A stretch of 64,000 bases of DNA, from assembly GCF_021352225.1 (NCBI RefSeq), contig NZ_JAAUVI010000003.1, positions 513,965 to 577,964 of the forward strand, written 5' to 3'. The position numbers and the translations under genes were made by a program. The DNA comes from Methylobacterium sp. C25 (GTDB lineage Bacteria > Pseudomonadota > Alphaproteobacteria > Rhizobiales > Beijerinckiaceae). The notes under the pieces are model-generated. The model was not told the DNA's origin. It searched no databases and was given only the letters and a program-made list of their open reading frames with translations. This document shows positions 1 through 9,551 of this stretch, one piece after another; within the stretch, counting starts at the first letter, position 1; each line of letters begins with the position of its first letter.

Positions 1-1
1 G

Positions 2-1138
<1,137 letters not shown>

Positions 1139-1149
1139 GGGCTTCCAGT

Positions 1150-1183
1150 CCGTCCGGCGACCGGGTTTCCGACTGCCGGACGG
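1150..1183. terminator. Hairpin between convergent guaB and lipoprotein gene
   Basis: CCGTCCGGC (1150-1158) pairs perfectly with GCCGGACGG (1175-1183) across a 16-base loop. There is no clear T-run, so this is only a probable bidirectional terminator between the two convergent genes. Confidence 0.45.
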
Positions 1184-1194
1184 TGTGACGGCGC

Positions 1195-1458
1195 CTACTT
1201 CACCGTCTTGAGCAACTCGTCATAGGCCTGACAGGCCTGGGCATTGTTGCCTGCCGCCTGGAACTTCGCGCCGACCTCCTGGAACTTCTTCATCAGCTCC
1301 TGACCGCTCGCCGGGTCGGCGGTGATCTTCTGCTGAATTGCGGTCATCAGCTCCTGCGATTTCTTGGTGATCATATCGGGAGTGCACTCGTTGCTCTTCG
1401 AGCAAGCAGCCACCCCGCCGGCCAAAGCTACCGCAACGATCAAGTTCACGATCTTCAA
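1195..1458 (-). CDS. Small putative lipoprotein (87 aa)
   Basis: No specific family recognised. The N terminus MKIVNLIVAVALAGGVAACS is a lipoprotein signal with lipobox VAAC, so Cys19 would be lipidated and the protein anchored in the envelope. The rest (about 65 residues) is predicted helical, with two further Cys (in ECTPDM and QACQAY) that could form a disulfide. An AGGGAGGA ribosome-binding site lies just upstream of the ATG. It converges with guaB. Function unknown. Confidence 0.75.
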   Translation of the reverse strand: MKIVNLIVAVALAGGVAACSKSNECTPDMITKKSQELMTAIQQKITADPASGQELMKKFQEVGAKFQAAGNNAQACQAYDELLKTVK

Positions 1459-1857
1459 CGCTCAGTCCTCCCTGTCATTCGGACAGCCAAGACGGCGGGC
1501 CGAACGGCCCGTTGCCTGAAGCCATCTCGAATTCTTCAAATGCGACCTCCCTTCACCTCTCCGGATATTGATAATCCGCAAGCAGGAGAATCGCAGGGAC
1601 TTTCCCTATAGGGGGCGCCCTCTGTGAGAGCGAACGCTTTGTCGCACATATGAAGCTTCGCCGTGCCGTTGCTCACACGTGACCGGTGCGGGGTTCAGAC
1701 CCCCCGCCATTCGAGAGTGTCGAAAGCGAACCCGCAATCCGCCCTCGATGCGCGGCTTCCGAACGCCGTCGTGCTATCGCCGCCCCGGAATGATGAGGCG
1801 TTGTTGCGCCGGGGGCCGAAGGCTGCATAGAGACGCGGAAACAGGCGGAGGATGACG
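1459..1857. other. Intergenic gap, no gene supported
   Basis: About 400 bases separate the divergent lipoprotein and panE-like genes. They hold adjacent palindromes CCCTATAGGG (1604-1613) and GGGCGCCC (1613-1620), and a GC-rich hairpin GCGGGG/CCCCGC around 1690-1710. Several minus-strand frames stay open here, but they lack a recognisable product and overlap the reductase gene. Promoters for both flanking genes are expected here, but no clear -35/-10 pair was identified. Confidence 0.4.
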
Positions 1858-2802
1858 ATGCGGGTTCTCGTAGTCGGCGCAGGTGCAACCGGCGGATATT
1901 TCGGCGCACGGCTTGTCGAGGCCGGGCGCGACGTCACCTTCCTGGTCCGGAAAGCGCGGGCCGAGAAGCTTGCGGCAGAGGGCCTCCAGATCCGAAGCCC
2001 GGTCGGCGACTATAAGATCGATGCCCCGCAGACCGTCACTGCCGACACGCTCGCGAGTGCCGGGCCGTTCGATCTCGTGCTCCTGTCCTGCAAGGCCTAC
2101 GACCTCGATAACGCCATCGCGGATGCCGCGCCGGCTGTCGGACCGCAGACCGCGGTGCTGCCGATCCTGAACGGCATGAACCACCTCGACGCCCTCGACG
2201 CGAAATTCGGCGCAGAGCGCGTGCTCGGCGGCAGCTGCGCCATCGTCGGGACGATGACCAAGGCCGGCGAGATCCGCCAGATGACCGACCTGCATTCGCT
2301 GACCTACGGCGAGCGCGACGGCTCACGGTCCGCGCGCATCCAGGCCATCGAGGCGCTGATGGAGGGCGTGCGCTTCCAGGCCCGGTCGAGCGACAAGGTG
2401 CTGCTCGAGATGTGGGAGAAGTGGGTTTTTCTGGCGACGCTCGCAGGCAGCACCACCCTGATGCGCGCCGCGATTGGCGACATTCTCGCCGCTCCCGGGG
2501 GCAAGGCCCTCATCGAAGGGCTGCATGACGAATGCCGGGCGGTGGCCGTCGGCTCCGGCTACGGTCCGCGCGAGAAGGTGTTCGAGGGCGCGCGCAAGAC
2601 ACTGACCACCGAAGGCGCGCCGATGACCGCGTCGATGCTGCGCGACATCGAGGGCGGCGCCCGCGTCGAGGCCGACCACATCATCGGCGACCTGATCGCT
2701 CGCGGCGTCAAGGTCGCGCCGGGTTCGCCCCGACCGTTGCTGGAGATGGCCTATACGGGGCTGCGCAGCTACCAGAACCGCCGCGCGCGCGAGGCCTCCT
2801 GA
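1858..2802 (+). CDS. Ketopantoate reductase-family protein (PanE-like)
   Basis: NADPH-dependent 2-oxoacid reductase of the PanE/ApbA family, 314 residues. The N-terminal Rossmann motif GAGATGGYFG is followed by the family segment VLPILNGMNHLD and a helical C-terminal domain with KWVFLATLAGSTTLMR. ATG 1858 is preferred to ATG 1852 because AGGCGGAGG (1843-1851) abuts 1852 but sits six bases from 1858. Family membership is clear, but the substrate is not: it could be 2-dehydropantoate for pantothenate synthesis, or oxalyl-CoA, since a PanE homologue (PanE2) in Methylobacterium extorquens was shown to be an oxalyl-CoA reductase. It stands alone, with no pantothenate genes adjacent. Confidence 0.88.
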   Translation: MRVLVVGAGATGGYFGARLVEAGRDVTFLVRKARAEKLAAEGLQIRSPVGDYKIDAPQTVTADTLASAGPFDLVLLSCKAYDLDNAIADAAPAVGPQTAVLPILNGMNHLDALDAKFGAERVLGGSCAIVGTMTKAGEIRQMTDLHSLTYGERDGSRSARIQAIEALMEGVRFQARSSDKVLLEMWEKWVFLATLAGSTTLMRAAIGDILAAPGGKALIEGLHDECRAVAVGSGYGPREKVFEGARKTLTTEGAPMTASMLRDIEGGARVEADHIIGDLIARGVKVAPGSPRPLLEMAYTGLRSYQNRRAREAS

Positions 2803-3045
2803 GCACTTCGGCGCTCGCTTTGGCGGCAAAGGAAGCAATGACCGCCGCTCACGACAGGCGTGGCGCTCGTTGCGCCCGTAGTGGCGCCTCGCCGGCCCCG
2901 GCGAGATACACCGATTACGGCTGCGCGAGCCTCTACGCGAAGAAATGACCGTCCGGCGGCGGTTTGCCAAGCTTCGGCAACCCGTTAGGGTGCGGGGCAA
3001 CGTTCGGCGCTCGTCCGGCACACGCGACCTGGGATTGCCGACACC

Positions 3046-3330
3046 ATGACCAAGGCAGACTGCATCGAGACTCTGCGCGCGCTGATCGAGCGCAGCGATC
3101 GAAACGAATTGGCGGAAGTTCAGGCCACGATCATCCAGTTCGCGCTGGCTTCGGCCGACCTGAAGAGCCGCACCGAGGCGATGGCAGACCTGCAGACGTC
3201 CCTCGAAACCGAGATGCTGGCGGCCAAGCTCGCCCCCGACCAGGCCGCCTACTACGCGGTCGTCGAGGCGATGATCGACCGCACGCGGGATGCGGTCTTG
3301 AACTATTCGAGCCGGCCAGCGACAGCCTAA
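3046..3330 (+). CDS. Hypothetical protein (94 aa), helical
   Basis: No family recognised. Predicted soluble and almost wholly helical, rich in Ala, Glu and Leu, with no signal peptide or Cys pair motif. Its codon usage is strongly GC3-biased like real genes here. It is convergent with the small lipoprotein gene at 3341, with ten bases between the stops. Coding is probable; function unknown. Confidence 0.6.
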   Translation: MTKADCIETLRALIERSDRNELAEVQATIIQFALASADLKSRTEAMADLQTSLETEMLAAKLAPDQAAYYAVVEAMIDRTRDAVLNYSSRPATA

Positions 3331-3340
3331 GGCGCGCGAT

Positions 3341-3529
3341 TCAATAGCGCTGAGGCGGCGCCACGGGGCGCGGATCGCCGTATTCGAGCTGCGTCTTCGC
3401 GTCGTAGGGACGGCGCGGCGGCGGCACCGGGTCCGCGATCGGTTCCGCAGGAGCGCGCGAGCAGGCTGCGGCGGCCAGGGCGAACAGGCAGGCTGCGGCC
3501 AGGGGGTACAGGGGCGATCTGGGCTTCAT
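3341..3529 (-). CDS. Small proline-rich lipoprotein (62 aa)
   Basis: Start set at ATG 3529, preceded by GGGAG at a good distance. A longer frame to 3580 adds an N terminus that would bury the signal peptide. The signal MKPRSPLYPLAAACLFALAA ends in the lipobox AAAC (then SRAP). The mature part is short and Pro/Arg rich (PVPPPRRPYD), ending DPRPVAPPQRY, a pattern common in small outer-membrane lipoproteins of Rhizobiales. Function unknown. Confidence 0.65.
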   Translation of the reverse strand: MKPRSPLYPLAAACLFALAAAACSRAPAEPIADPVPPPRRPYDAKTQLEYGDPRPVAPPQRY

Positions 3530-3727
3530 CGGATACTCCCGCTCGAACTCATACGGGAACCGTTGACGAAAACGGCTCATCGCATGTCTTGAGGGACGAA
3601 CGCGCTTTTAGCTCGGCCGTATCGTGACCAAGCCTAGGGTTAAGCGTGGCCGTATCGTGGCAGAGTCAACGAGATCTTTCCGGAGCCGATCCTGACCCCT
3701 TCCGCTCGCCTTTCTGCCGCCATCGAG

Positions 3728-4993
3728 GTGCTCGCCGACATCGCCGCGCGCCGCCGGCCGGCCGCCGATGCCCTCAAGGATTGGGGCCTCGCTCACCGTT
3801 TCGCCGGCTCGGGCGACCGGGCCGCCATCGCGAGCCTGGTCTATGACGGGCTGCGCCGCCGCGCCTCTGCGGCCTGGATCATGGGCGAGGACACGCCGCG
3901 CGCGGTGATGATCGGCATGCTGCGCCTGCAGCGGGGGCTCGCCGCGCCGACCATCGGCGGATTGTTCGACGGGTCGCGCTTCGCGCCGGAGCCGCTGAGC
4001 GGCCACGAGCAGGAGCGCCTCGCGAATGGAACCCTCGACGATGCGCCGCCGGCGATCGCGGGCGACGCGCCGGATTGGGTGCTGCCCTCGCTACAGGGAC
4101 TTTTCGGCGACGACCTTCTGCCGGAGTTGCGCGCTCTGGGCCGGCGTGCGCCGCTCGACATCCGCATCAACGGCTTGAAGCTCGATCGCGACGCCGCGCT
4201 GAGCCGACTCGCCCACCTCTCGCCCGAGCCGACGCCGCATGCGCCGATGGGTCTGCGCATCCCGCTCGGCGAGGATGGGCGGGGGCCGGCACTCCATGTC
4301 GAGCCGGAATTCATCGAGGGCCTCTACGAAATCCAGGACGAGGGCTCGCAGCTCGCAACGCGACTTTCCGGGGCGCAGCCGGGAGAGACGGTGGTCGACC
4401 TCTGTGCCGGCGGCGGCGGGAAGACTCTGGGCTTGGCCGCGCTCATGCGGAACCAGGGCCGCATCATCGCCACCGATGCCGATCCGCGTCGACTGGCGCC
4501 GATCCACGAGCGACTGCGCCGGTCGGGCGCCGAGGCCGAGATCCGCACGCCGCGCGTGGGCCGCGCTCGGGCGGACGTGCTGGAGGATCTCGATGGTACC
4601 GTCGACCGGGTACTGGTCGACGCGCCCTGTACCGGCACCGGGACATGGCGGCGCAATCCGGACGCCAAGTGGCGCCTGCGCCCGAACAGCCTCGCCTTGC
4701 GCGTCTCCGAACAGGCGCAGGTGCTCGACCGGGCGGCACAGCTGGTGCGGCCGGGTGGGCGCATCGTCTACATCACCTGTTCGCTGCTTCCCGAAGAAAA
4801 CGACGACGCCGTCGCAAGCCTGCTGAAGCGCCGGCTGGGGAATCTCACCGTCATCGACTCCTCCACCGTTCTGGCGGAGGGCGCATCAGCGCTGGCGCCT
4901 TTCGTGCGCCTGACGCGTCACGGCGTGCAGATGAGCCCCGTGCTCACAGGAACCGACGGCTTCTACGTCTCCATGATCGAGCGCGCAGGCTGA
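3728..4993 (+). CDS. rsmB: 16S rRNA m5C methyltransferase RsmB/Sun family
   Basis: SAM-dependent RNA cytosine-C5 methyltransferase of the Fmu/NOL1 family. An N-terminal NusB-like helical domain (to about residue 130) precedes the Rossmann domain: motif I VVDLCAGGGGKTLGLAALM, motif IV VDAPCTGTGTWRRNPD with a conserved Cys, and motif VI YITCSLLPEEN with the catalytic TC Cys. GTG 3728 is the first standard start, but the frame is open back to 3644 and the preceding codons read LTPSARLSAAIE, which resembles a normal family N terminus. Translation may therefore begin at CTG 3692, six bases after CGGAG. Family identification is strong; the exact start is uncertain. Confidence 0.92.
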   Translation: MLADIAARRRPAADALKDWGLAHRFAGSGDRAAIASLVYDGLRRRASAAWIMGEDTPRAVMIGMLRLQRGLAAPTIGGLFDGSRFAPEPLSGHEQERLANGTLDDAPPAIAGDAPDWVLPSLQGLFGDDLLPELRALGRRAPLDIRINGLKLDRDAALSRLAHLSPEPTPHAPMGLRIPLGEDGRGPALHVEPEFIEGLYEIQDEGSQLATRLSGAQPGETVVDLCAGGGGKTLGLAALMRNQGRIIATDADPRRLAPIHERLRRSGAEAEIRTPRVGRARADVLEDLDGTVDRVLVDAPCTGTGTWRRNPDAKWRLRPNSLALRVSEQAQVLDRAAQLVRPGGRIVYITCSLLPEENDDAVASLLKRRLGNLTVIDSSTVLAEGASALAPFVRLTRHGVQMSPVLTGTDGFYVSMIERAG

Positions 4994-5131
4994 CGCGTCG
5001 CGAGACTCGCCTTATCAGTCATGCTGCCCCCCGATGCTGGCAACGGACCAGTTCGGCAAGGATCACAAGCGCTTCTGAGCCGTTTGTCAGGAAGAGCCTC
5101 GCGCCTTCGGAGATTCTCGGATGCTTCGCTC

Positions 5132-6208
5132 ATGACGCTCGATCGCAGGGCCCTGATGGCGGCCGCGGCAGCGCTGCTGACGGCGGAGCGGGTGAAAGCT
5201 CAGGAGAATCCGGGAGAACCAACGGTTCGGGCCCTTCGGCCGATCGGCGATCCTGCGATGCAAGCCCTTCCGCAGGTCCCGACGCAGCCGCCTGTTCGGG
5301 AGACCGTGCAGGCCCTGCCGAAATCGGCACCGGGCTCCGAACTCGAAGTCATCGACCTCTGGCCCGGCCTGCCGCCTGGCGGTGGCGGTCCGTTTCGCAG
5401 TGATTACCGCTTCGACGAGACCCTGGGAGGTGTGATCACTGGCGTAACGCGGCCATGCCTCATGGTCGTCCGGCCGGAGCGGCCGAATGGCGGCGCCTTC
5501 CTCGTTGCGGCGGGCGGCGGCTACCGCCGGATCGACATCAGTGGTGAAGGCCTGCCTGTGGCAGCCTGGCTCGCCAAAGCCGGCTTCCACGTCTTCGTGC
5601 TGATCTACCGCCTGCCGAGCGAGAAATGGGGCGACGGACCCGATGCGCCGCGCCAGGACGCGCAGCGAGCGGTGCGCCTGATCCGCGCCAACGCGGCGCA
5701 GTACGGCATCGACTCGGAGCGGATCGGTCTGCTCGGCTTTTCTGCCGGCGGCCATCTGATGGGAGAGACGGCGGTCGATTCCGAAGTCGATCTCTACGAC
5801 GACGTCGATGAGGCGGACCAGCAGAGCGCGCATGTGGCGCTGGCTGGCCTGATCTACCCGATCATCACGCTGAAGGCGCCGTTCGACCGGACGATCTCCA
5901 GCCGCGTCGTGCTCGTGGGCGAGAACCCGTCGGAGGCGCAAAGGCGCGCCTATTCGGTTGATTCGCAGGTGACGAAGCGAGCGCCCCCGATCTTCCTGGC
6001 GCAAGCCGCGGACGATCCGGTCGGGACGGTCGATCATCCCTTGCGGATGTACAATGCCCTGCGCGCGGTCGGCGTGCCGGTGGAGATGCACCTATTCGAG
6101 CGCGGCGGCCATGGGTTTGGCCTCGGCGTGCCCGGCATGCCGGCGGCGGCCTGGGCCAACCTGTTCCTGAGCTGGATCCGCGCCCGCGGCTTCATGCGCA
6201 ATGTCTGA
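5132..6208 (+). CDS. Exported alpha/beta hydrolase, esterase/lipase-like
   Basis: 358 residues from ATG 5132, where MTLDRRALMAAAAALLTAER begins a signal-like sequence ending near VKAQ; the longer frame to 5021 would hide it. The hydrolase core shows the nucleophile elbow GFSAGG (Ser204), an upstream oxyanion-hole segment AAGGGYRR, a late acid region QAADDPVG and the His in ERGGHGFG. This matches acetyl-xylan esterase/BD-FAE-like carboxylesterases. The stop codon lies inside the first copy of a 78-base tandem duplication. Substrate unknown. Confidence 0.88.
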   Translation: MTLDRRALMAAAAALLTAERVKAQENPGEPTVRALRPIGDPAMQALPQVPTQPPVRETVQALPKSAPGSELEVIDLWPGLPPGGGGPFRSDYRFDETLGGVITGVTRPCLMVVRPERPNGGAFLVAAGGGYRRIDISGEGLPVAAWLAKAGFHVFVLIYRLPSEKWGDGPDAPRQDAQRAVRLIRANAAQYGIDSERIGLLGFSAGGHLMGETAVDSEVDLYDDVDEADQQSAHVALAGLIYPIITLKAPFDRTISSRVVLVGENPSEAQRRAYSVDSQVTKRAPPIFLAQAADDPVGTVDHPLRMYNALRAVGVPVEMHLFERGGHGFGLGVPGMPAAAWANLFLSWIRARGFMRNV

Positions 6209-6358
6209 GCCGCGAGCGCTGTCCTCTTCACGCTACTGGGAAGAGAAAGATCGTCGGTCGATCAGAAGCACTGACGCTTGGTCTGAGCCGCGAGCGCTGT
6301 CCTCTTCACGCTACTGGGAAGAGAAAGATCGTCGGTCGATCAGAAGCACTGACGCTTG
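6203..6358. repeat. Perfect 78-bp tandem duplication spanning two convergent gene ends
   Basis: Bases 6203-6280 and 6281-6358 are identical. Copy 1 contains the hydrolase stop (TGA 6206-6208); copy 2 contains the last codons and stop of the convergent small gene (6340-6342). Each copy holds CTCTTC/GAAGAG and GATCG/CGATC inverted repeats. Absence of any mismatch implies a recent slippage or unequal-crossover event. Confidence 0.97.
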
Positions 6359-6570
6359 CGCACGATCACGACGCGGCCCATGGGCCCACGGCGCTTGGTG
6401 ACGACGGTCCGGCAGCGCGGACCGCGGATCACCGTACGGGACACGACCCGAGCCTGCTCGATGCTGCTGCCGGGCGCGATGCCACCGGCGAGCGGCATGG
6501 CCGAAGCGGGCGCAGCAGCGACGAGGCTGCCGAAGGCGAGGGCGGCGATACCGAGGAGAGATGATCTCAT
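6340..6570 (-). CDS. Small secreted basic protein (76 aa)
   Basis: A signal peptide (MRSSLLGIAALAFGSL, cleavage near APASA) leads to a short, strongly basic domain with VSRTVIRGPRCRTVVTKR and a terminal KRQCF. Two Cys (CRT and QCF) could form one disulfide. Resembles the abundant small periplasmic basic proteins of Methylobacterium; no function known. Its last codons lie in copy 2 of the tandem duplication, so the duplicated copy 1 also carries a relic of its C-terminal tail. Confidence 0.72.
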   Translation of the reverse strand: MRSSLLGIAALAFGSLVAAAPASAMPLAGGIAPGSSIEQARVVSRTVIRGPRCRTVVTKRRGPMGRVVIVRKRQCF

Positions 6571-6781
6571 GGTGCTAGGCTCCTTGCTTTTTGTGGGGCG
6601 GGCGCTGTCGCAGGCATGGCATGAATGTGCAGTTAATGCTCAGCTTACAAACCGAAACCAAAGCGAGGAACAAGCCGGCAAAGTTTTTGATCGATGCTTG
6701 TCGGGCACGCGTGTGTACCCGCATGGCTTCGCTCGCGGGTAAATCGATCGACCCGCGTACGGATCACAGATCCAGAGCCGG

Positions 6782-8074
6782 CTATCCGGCGAGGGACGCC
6801 GCAACCTGCTTCAGCGCCGGCAGCTTGCGGATCGGCCCGATCGCCGCGAGCGTCGGCGCACCGGCGATGACGGCGCGGCCGGCCGCACGGACGTCGTCCA
6901 CCGTCACCGCATCGACCTTGGCGATGACTTCGCCCGAGGGGATCACGCGGCCCCAGGCCAGGAGCTGCCGGGCATTGCGCTCGATGCGGCCACCGGGCGT
7001 CTCCAGGGCCGAGAGCAGCGAGACCTTGAGCTGCGCCTTGGCCCGGGCCAGCTCCGCTTCGTCGAGCTCTTCCGTCGCTGTGCGGGTGGTAGCGATGGCC
7101 ACGTCGACGAGTTCGGGCAGATCCGCGCCGGAGGTGCCCGCGCCGATGCCGAACAGGCCGCAATCCGAAAAAGGCCAGTGGAAGGCCTGGATGTCGTAGG
7201 CGAGCCCGCGGGTCTCGCGCACCTCATGCCAAAGCCGCGAGGTCAGGCCACCGCCGAGGATCTGCGCGAAGAGGTGCAGCGCGTAGTAGCCGTCGTCGCG
7301 GAACGACAGACCGGGCAGGCCGAGGACGAGGTTGGCCTGTTCGAGCTTACGCTGCATGCGCCGCTCGCCGCCGCCGTAGAGGCCCGGCACGACAGCCGGC
7401 ACCGAAGCCGGCTTCATGCCGCCGAACAGCCGCTCGCCGGCCTCGACGATCTCCTCGTGCGACACGGCGCCGGCGGCGGCCAGCACCATGCGCTCGGGGA
7501 CGTATTCGCGGGCGATGAAAGCCTCGATCCCGGCACGGTCGAAGCTCGTAATGGTCTCGGGCCGGCCCAGGATAGGACGGCCGATCGGCTGGTCAGGAAA
7601 GGCCGTCTCGACGAAGGCGTCGTAGACCACGTCGTCCGGCGTATCCTCGACCGCGGCGTATTCCTGCAGGATCACGCCCTTCTCGCGGGCGAGCTCGCCG
7701 GCCTCGAAGGTCGAACGGGTCAGGATGTCACCGAGCACGTCGAGGGCGACGCCGACATCCTCGCCGAGCATGCGAGCGGTGTAGCTGGTGCTCTCGGTGG
7801 AGGTCGCGGCGTTGATCTCGCCGCCGACATTCTCGATGTCCTCGGCGATCTTGCGCGCCGAGCGGGTTTGCGTGCCCTTGAAGGCCATGTGCTCGATGAG
7901 ATGGCTGAGGCCATGCTCTTCGGGCCGCTCATGGCGCGAGCCGGCGCCGACATAGACGCCGAGTGAGGCCGTCGCCACGCCGGGAATCGCTTCCGTCGCG
8001 ATGGTCAGGCCGTTGGAGAGCCGCGCGATCTTAAGGTCGGGCGAGGCGCCGAAGGTCGTGAAATGCTCGTTCAT
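6782..8074 (-). CDS. M16 family zinc metallopeptidase (mitochondrial-processing-peptidase-like)
   Basis: 430 residues from ATG 8074, seven bases after the thrC stop, so the two are co-transcribed. The inverted zinc motif HLIEH (residues 58-62) is present, with the downstream family segment VGGEINAATSTESTSYTARM containing the third-ligand region. Paired M16 domains follow, with the hallmark ETRGLAYDIQAF. Presumed soluble endopeptidase related to PqqF and mitochondrial processing peptidase beta. The longer frame to 8419 is read-through inside thrC. thrC followed by M16 is a conserved Rhizobiales pair. Confidence 0.94.
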   Translation of the reverse strand: MNEHFTTFGASPDLKIARLSNGLTIATEAIPGVATASLGVYVGAGSRHERPEEHGLSHLIEHMAFKGTQTRSARKIAEDIENVGGEINAATSTESTSYTARMLGEDVGVALDVLGDILTRSTFEAGELAREKGVILQEYAAVEDTPDDVVYDAFVETAFPDQPIGRPILGRPETITSFDRAGIEAFIAREYVPERMVLAAAGAVSHEEIVEAGERLFGGMKPASVPAVVPGLYGGGERRMQRKLEQANLVLGLPGLSFRDDGYYALHLFAQILGGGLTSRLWHEVRETRGLAYDIQAFHWPFSDCGLFGIGAGTSGADLPELVDVAIATTRTATEELDEAELARAKAQLKVSLLSALETPGGRIERNARQLLAWGRVIPSGEVIAKVDAVTVDDVRAAGRAVIAGAPTLAAIGPIRKLPALKQVAASLAG

Positions 8075-8081
8075 GACCGGA

Positions 8082-9494
8082 TCAAGCACCTGCCGTGATG
8101 CGGGCGCGCTCGCGGATGTAGCGCTCCACGGCGGCCTGATCATTCGGGAGATTGGCAACCAGCTCCGGCCGGTCGAGGAGATCGGCGAGATGCGGCGGCA
8201 GCGCCGGGCGGCCGGCGCCGGTGGCCAACGAGACCGCGTCCGGGAACTTGGCTGGATGCGCCGTGGCGAGCGCCACGACCGGCGTCGCGGAATCCTTCTC
8301 GAGCAACTTGCGGCCAGCCCGCACGCCGATCGCACTGTGCGGATCGAGCACCACGCCGGTCTTGCGGTAGGTGCCGGCGATCTCTTCCACCACCTCCGGT
8401 TCCGGGACGGCGGTGGCATCGAACTCGTCGCGCACGGTCTGCAGGACGGCCGGATCGAGGCTGAAGCCGCCGGATTGCTTCAGCCCGTCCATCAGCCGGC
8501 TGAGTGAGGACGAATCGCGGCCGAGCGCCTCGAAGAGCAGCCGCTCGAAATTCGAGGAGATCTGGATGTCCATCGAGGGCGAGGTGGTCGGCTGTACGCC
8601 GCGCAGCTCATAGGAGCCGTGCTCCAGGGTCCGCGCCAAAATGTCGTTAGCGTTGGTGCCGATCATCAGGCGATCGATCGGCAGGCCCATGCGCTTAGCG
8701 ACCCAGCCAGCGAGGATGTCGCCGAAATTGCCGGTCGGCACCGCGAAGGAGATTGGGCGATGCGGCCCGCCCAGCGCCACGGCGCTGGTGAAGTAATAGA
8801 CCGCCTGTGCCGCGACGCGCGCCCAGTTGATCGAGTTCACGCCCGAGAGGTGCACGTCACGCGCGAAGTCGCCGTGCTGGAACATCGATTTCACGATGTT
8901 CTGGCAGTCGTCGAAGGTGCCGTCGATGGCGAGCGCATGGACGTTCGGCGAGGACACCGTCGTCATCTGGCGGCGCTGCACTTCGGACACGCGGCCGTGC
9001 GGATACAGGATGAACACGTCGACCTGATCGAGGCCCTTGAAGGCCTCGACTGCCGCCGAGCCGGTATCGCCCGAGGTCGCGCCGACGATGGTCGCCCGCG
9101 AGCCGCGTTTGCGAAGGACATGGTCCATCAGCCGCCCGAGCAGTTGCATCGCCACGTCCTTGAACGCGAGCGTGGGGCCGTGGAAAAGCTCGAGCAGGAA
9201 GAGATTGTCGTCGAGCTGGGTCAACGGGCAGATCGCCGGGTGACGGAAGCTCGCATAGGCATCCTCGATCATGCGATCGAGGGCCTTGTCCTCGATCTCG
9301 CCGTCGATGAGCGGGCGCAGCACGCGCTTGGCTGCCTCGGCGTAGCGCACGCCGCTCAGGGCCGCGATTTCGGATTTCGCAATCTGAGGCCAGTTTTCCG
9401 GCACGTAGAGACCGCCGTCGCGGGCGAGGCCAGCGAGGAGGGCATCGGAAAAGCTCAAGGGCGCAGCGGCGCCGCGGGTCGAGACGTGCAGCAA
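8082..9494 (-). CDS. thrC: Threonine synthase
   Basis: PLP enzyme converting O-phosphohomoserine to threonine. At 470 residues it fits the bacterial class-2 enzymes. The N terminus has the family YVPE segment (GLYVPENWP); the PLP lysine is K112 in GPTLAFKDVAMQ; phosphate binding is in GATSGDTGSAAVEAF; and NSINWARVAAQAVYY is diagnostic. It is the first gene of the thrC-M16 pair. Confidence 0.97.
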   Translation of the reverse strand: MLHVSTRGAAAPLSFSDALLAGLARDGGLYVPENWPQIAKSEIAALSGVRYAEAAKRVLRPLIDGEIEDKALDRMIEDAYASFRHPAICPLTQLDDNLFLLELFHGPTLAFKDVAMQLLGRLMDHVLRKRGSRATIVGATSGDTGSAAVEAFKGLDQVDVFILYPHGRVSEVQRRQMTTVSSPNVHALAIDGTFDDCQNIVKSMFQHGDFARDVHLSGVNSINWARVAAQAVYYFTSAVALGGPHRPISFAVPTGNFGDILAGWVAKRMGLPIDRLMIGTNANDILARTLEHGSYELRGVQPTTSPSMDIQISSNFERLLFEALGRDSSSLSRLMDGLKQSGGFSLDPAVLQTVRDEFDATAVPEPEVVEEIAGTYRKTGVVLDPHSAIGVRAGRKLLEKDSATPVVALATAHPAKFPDAVSLATGAGRPALPPHLADLLDRPELVANLPNDQAAVERYIRERARITAGA

Positions 9495-9551
9495 AGGGGC
9501 CTCCGGGAAGGCGCCCGCTCTACACGATCGGAGTTCGGCTGTCGAAGCGGA

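Noticed and set aside
1690..1712. GGGTTCAGACCC resembling a tRNA or tmRNA T-arm
   Set aside because: No acceptor, D or anticodon arms could be fitted around it; it is a simple GC-rich hairpin.
1673..2295. Overlapping minus-strand ORFs of 78-173 residues
   Set aside because: Arg/Ser-rich translations without family motifs, mostly antisense to the PanE-like gene; typical GC-rich shadows.
6709..6745. ACCCGC/GCGGGT hairpin downstream of the M16 gene as terminator
   Set aside because: Long loop and no T-tract on the minus strand; left unannotated.
8075..8419. N-terminal extension of the M16 peptidase ORF
   Set aside because: Overlaps thrC and is Arg/Ser/Pro-rich; ATG 8074 gives a normal M16 start.
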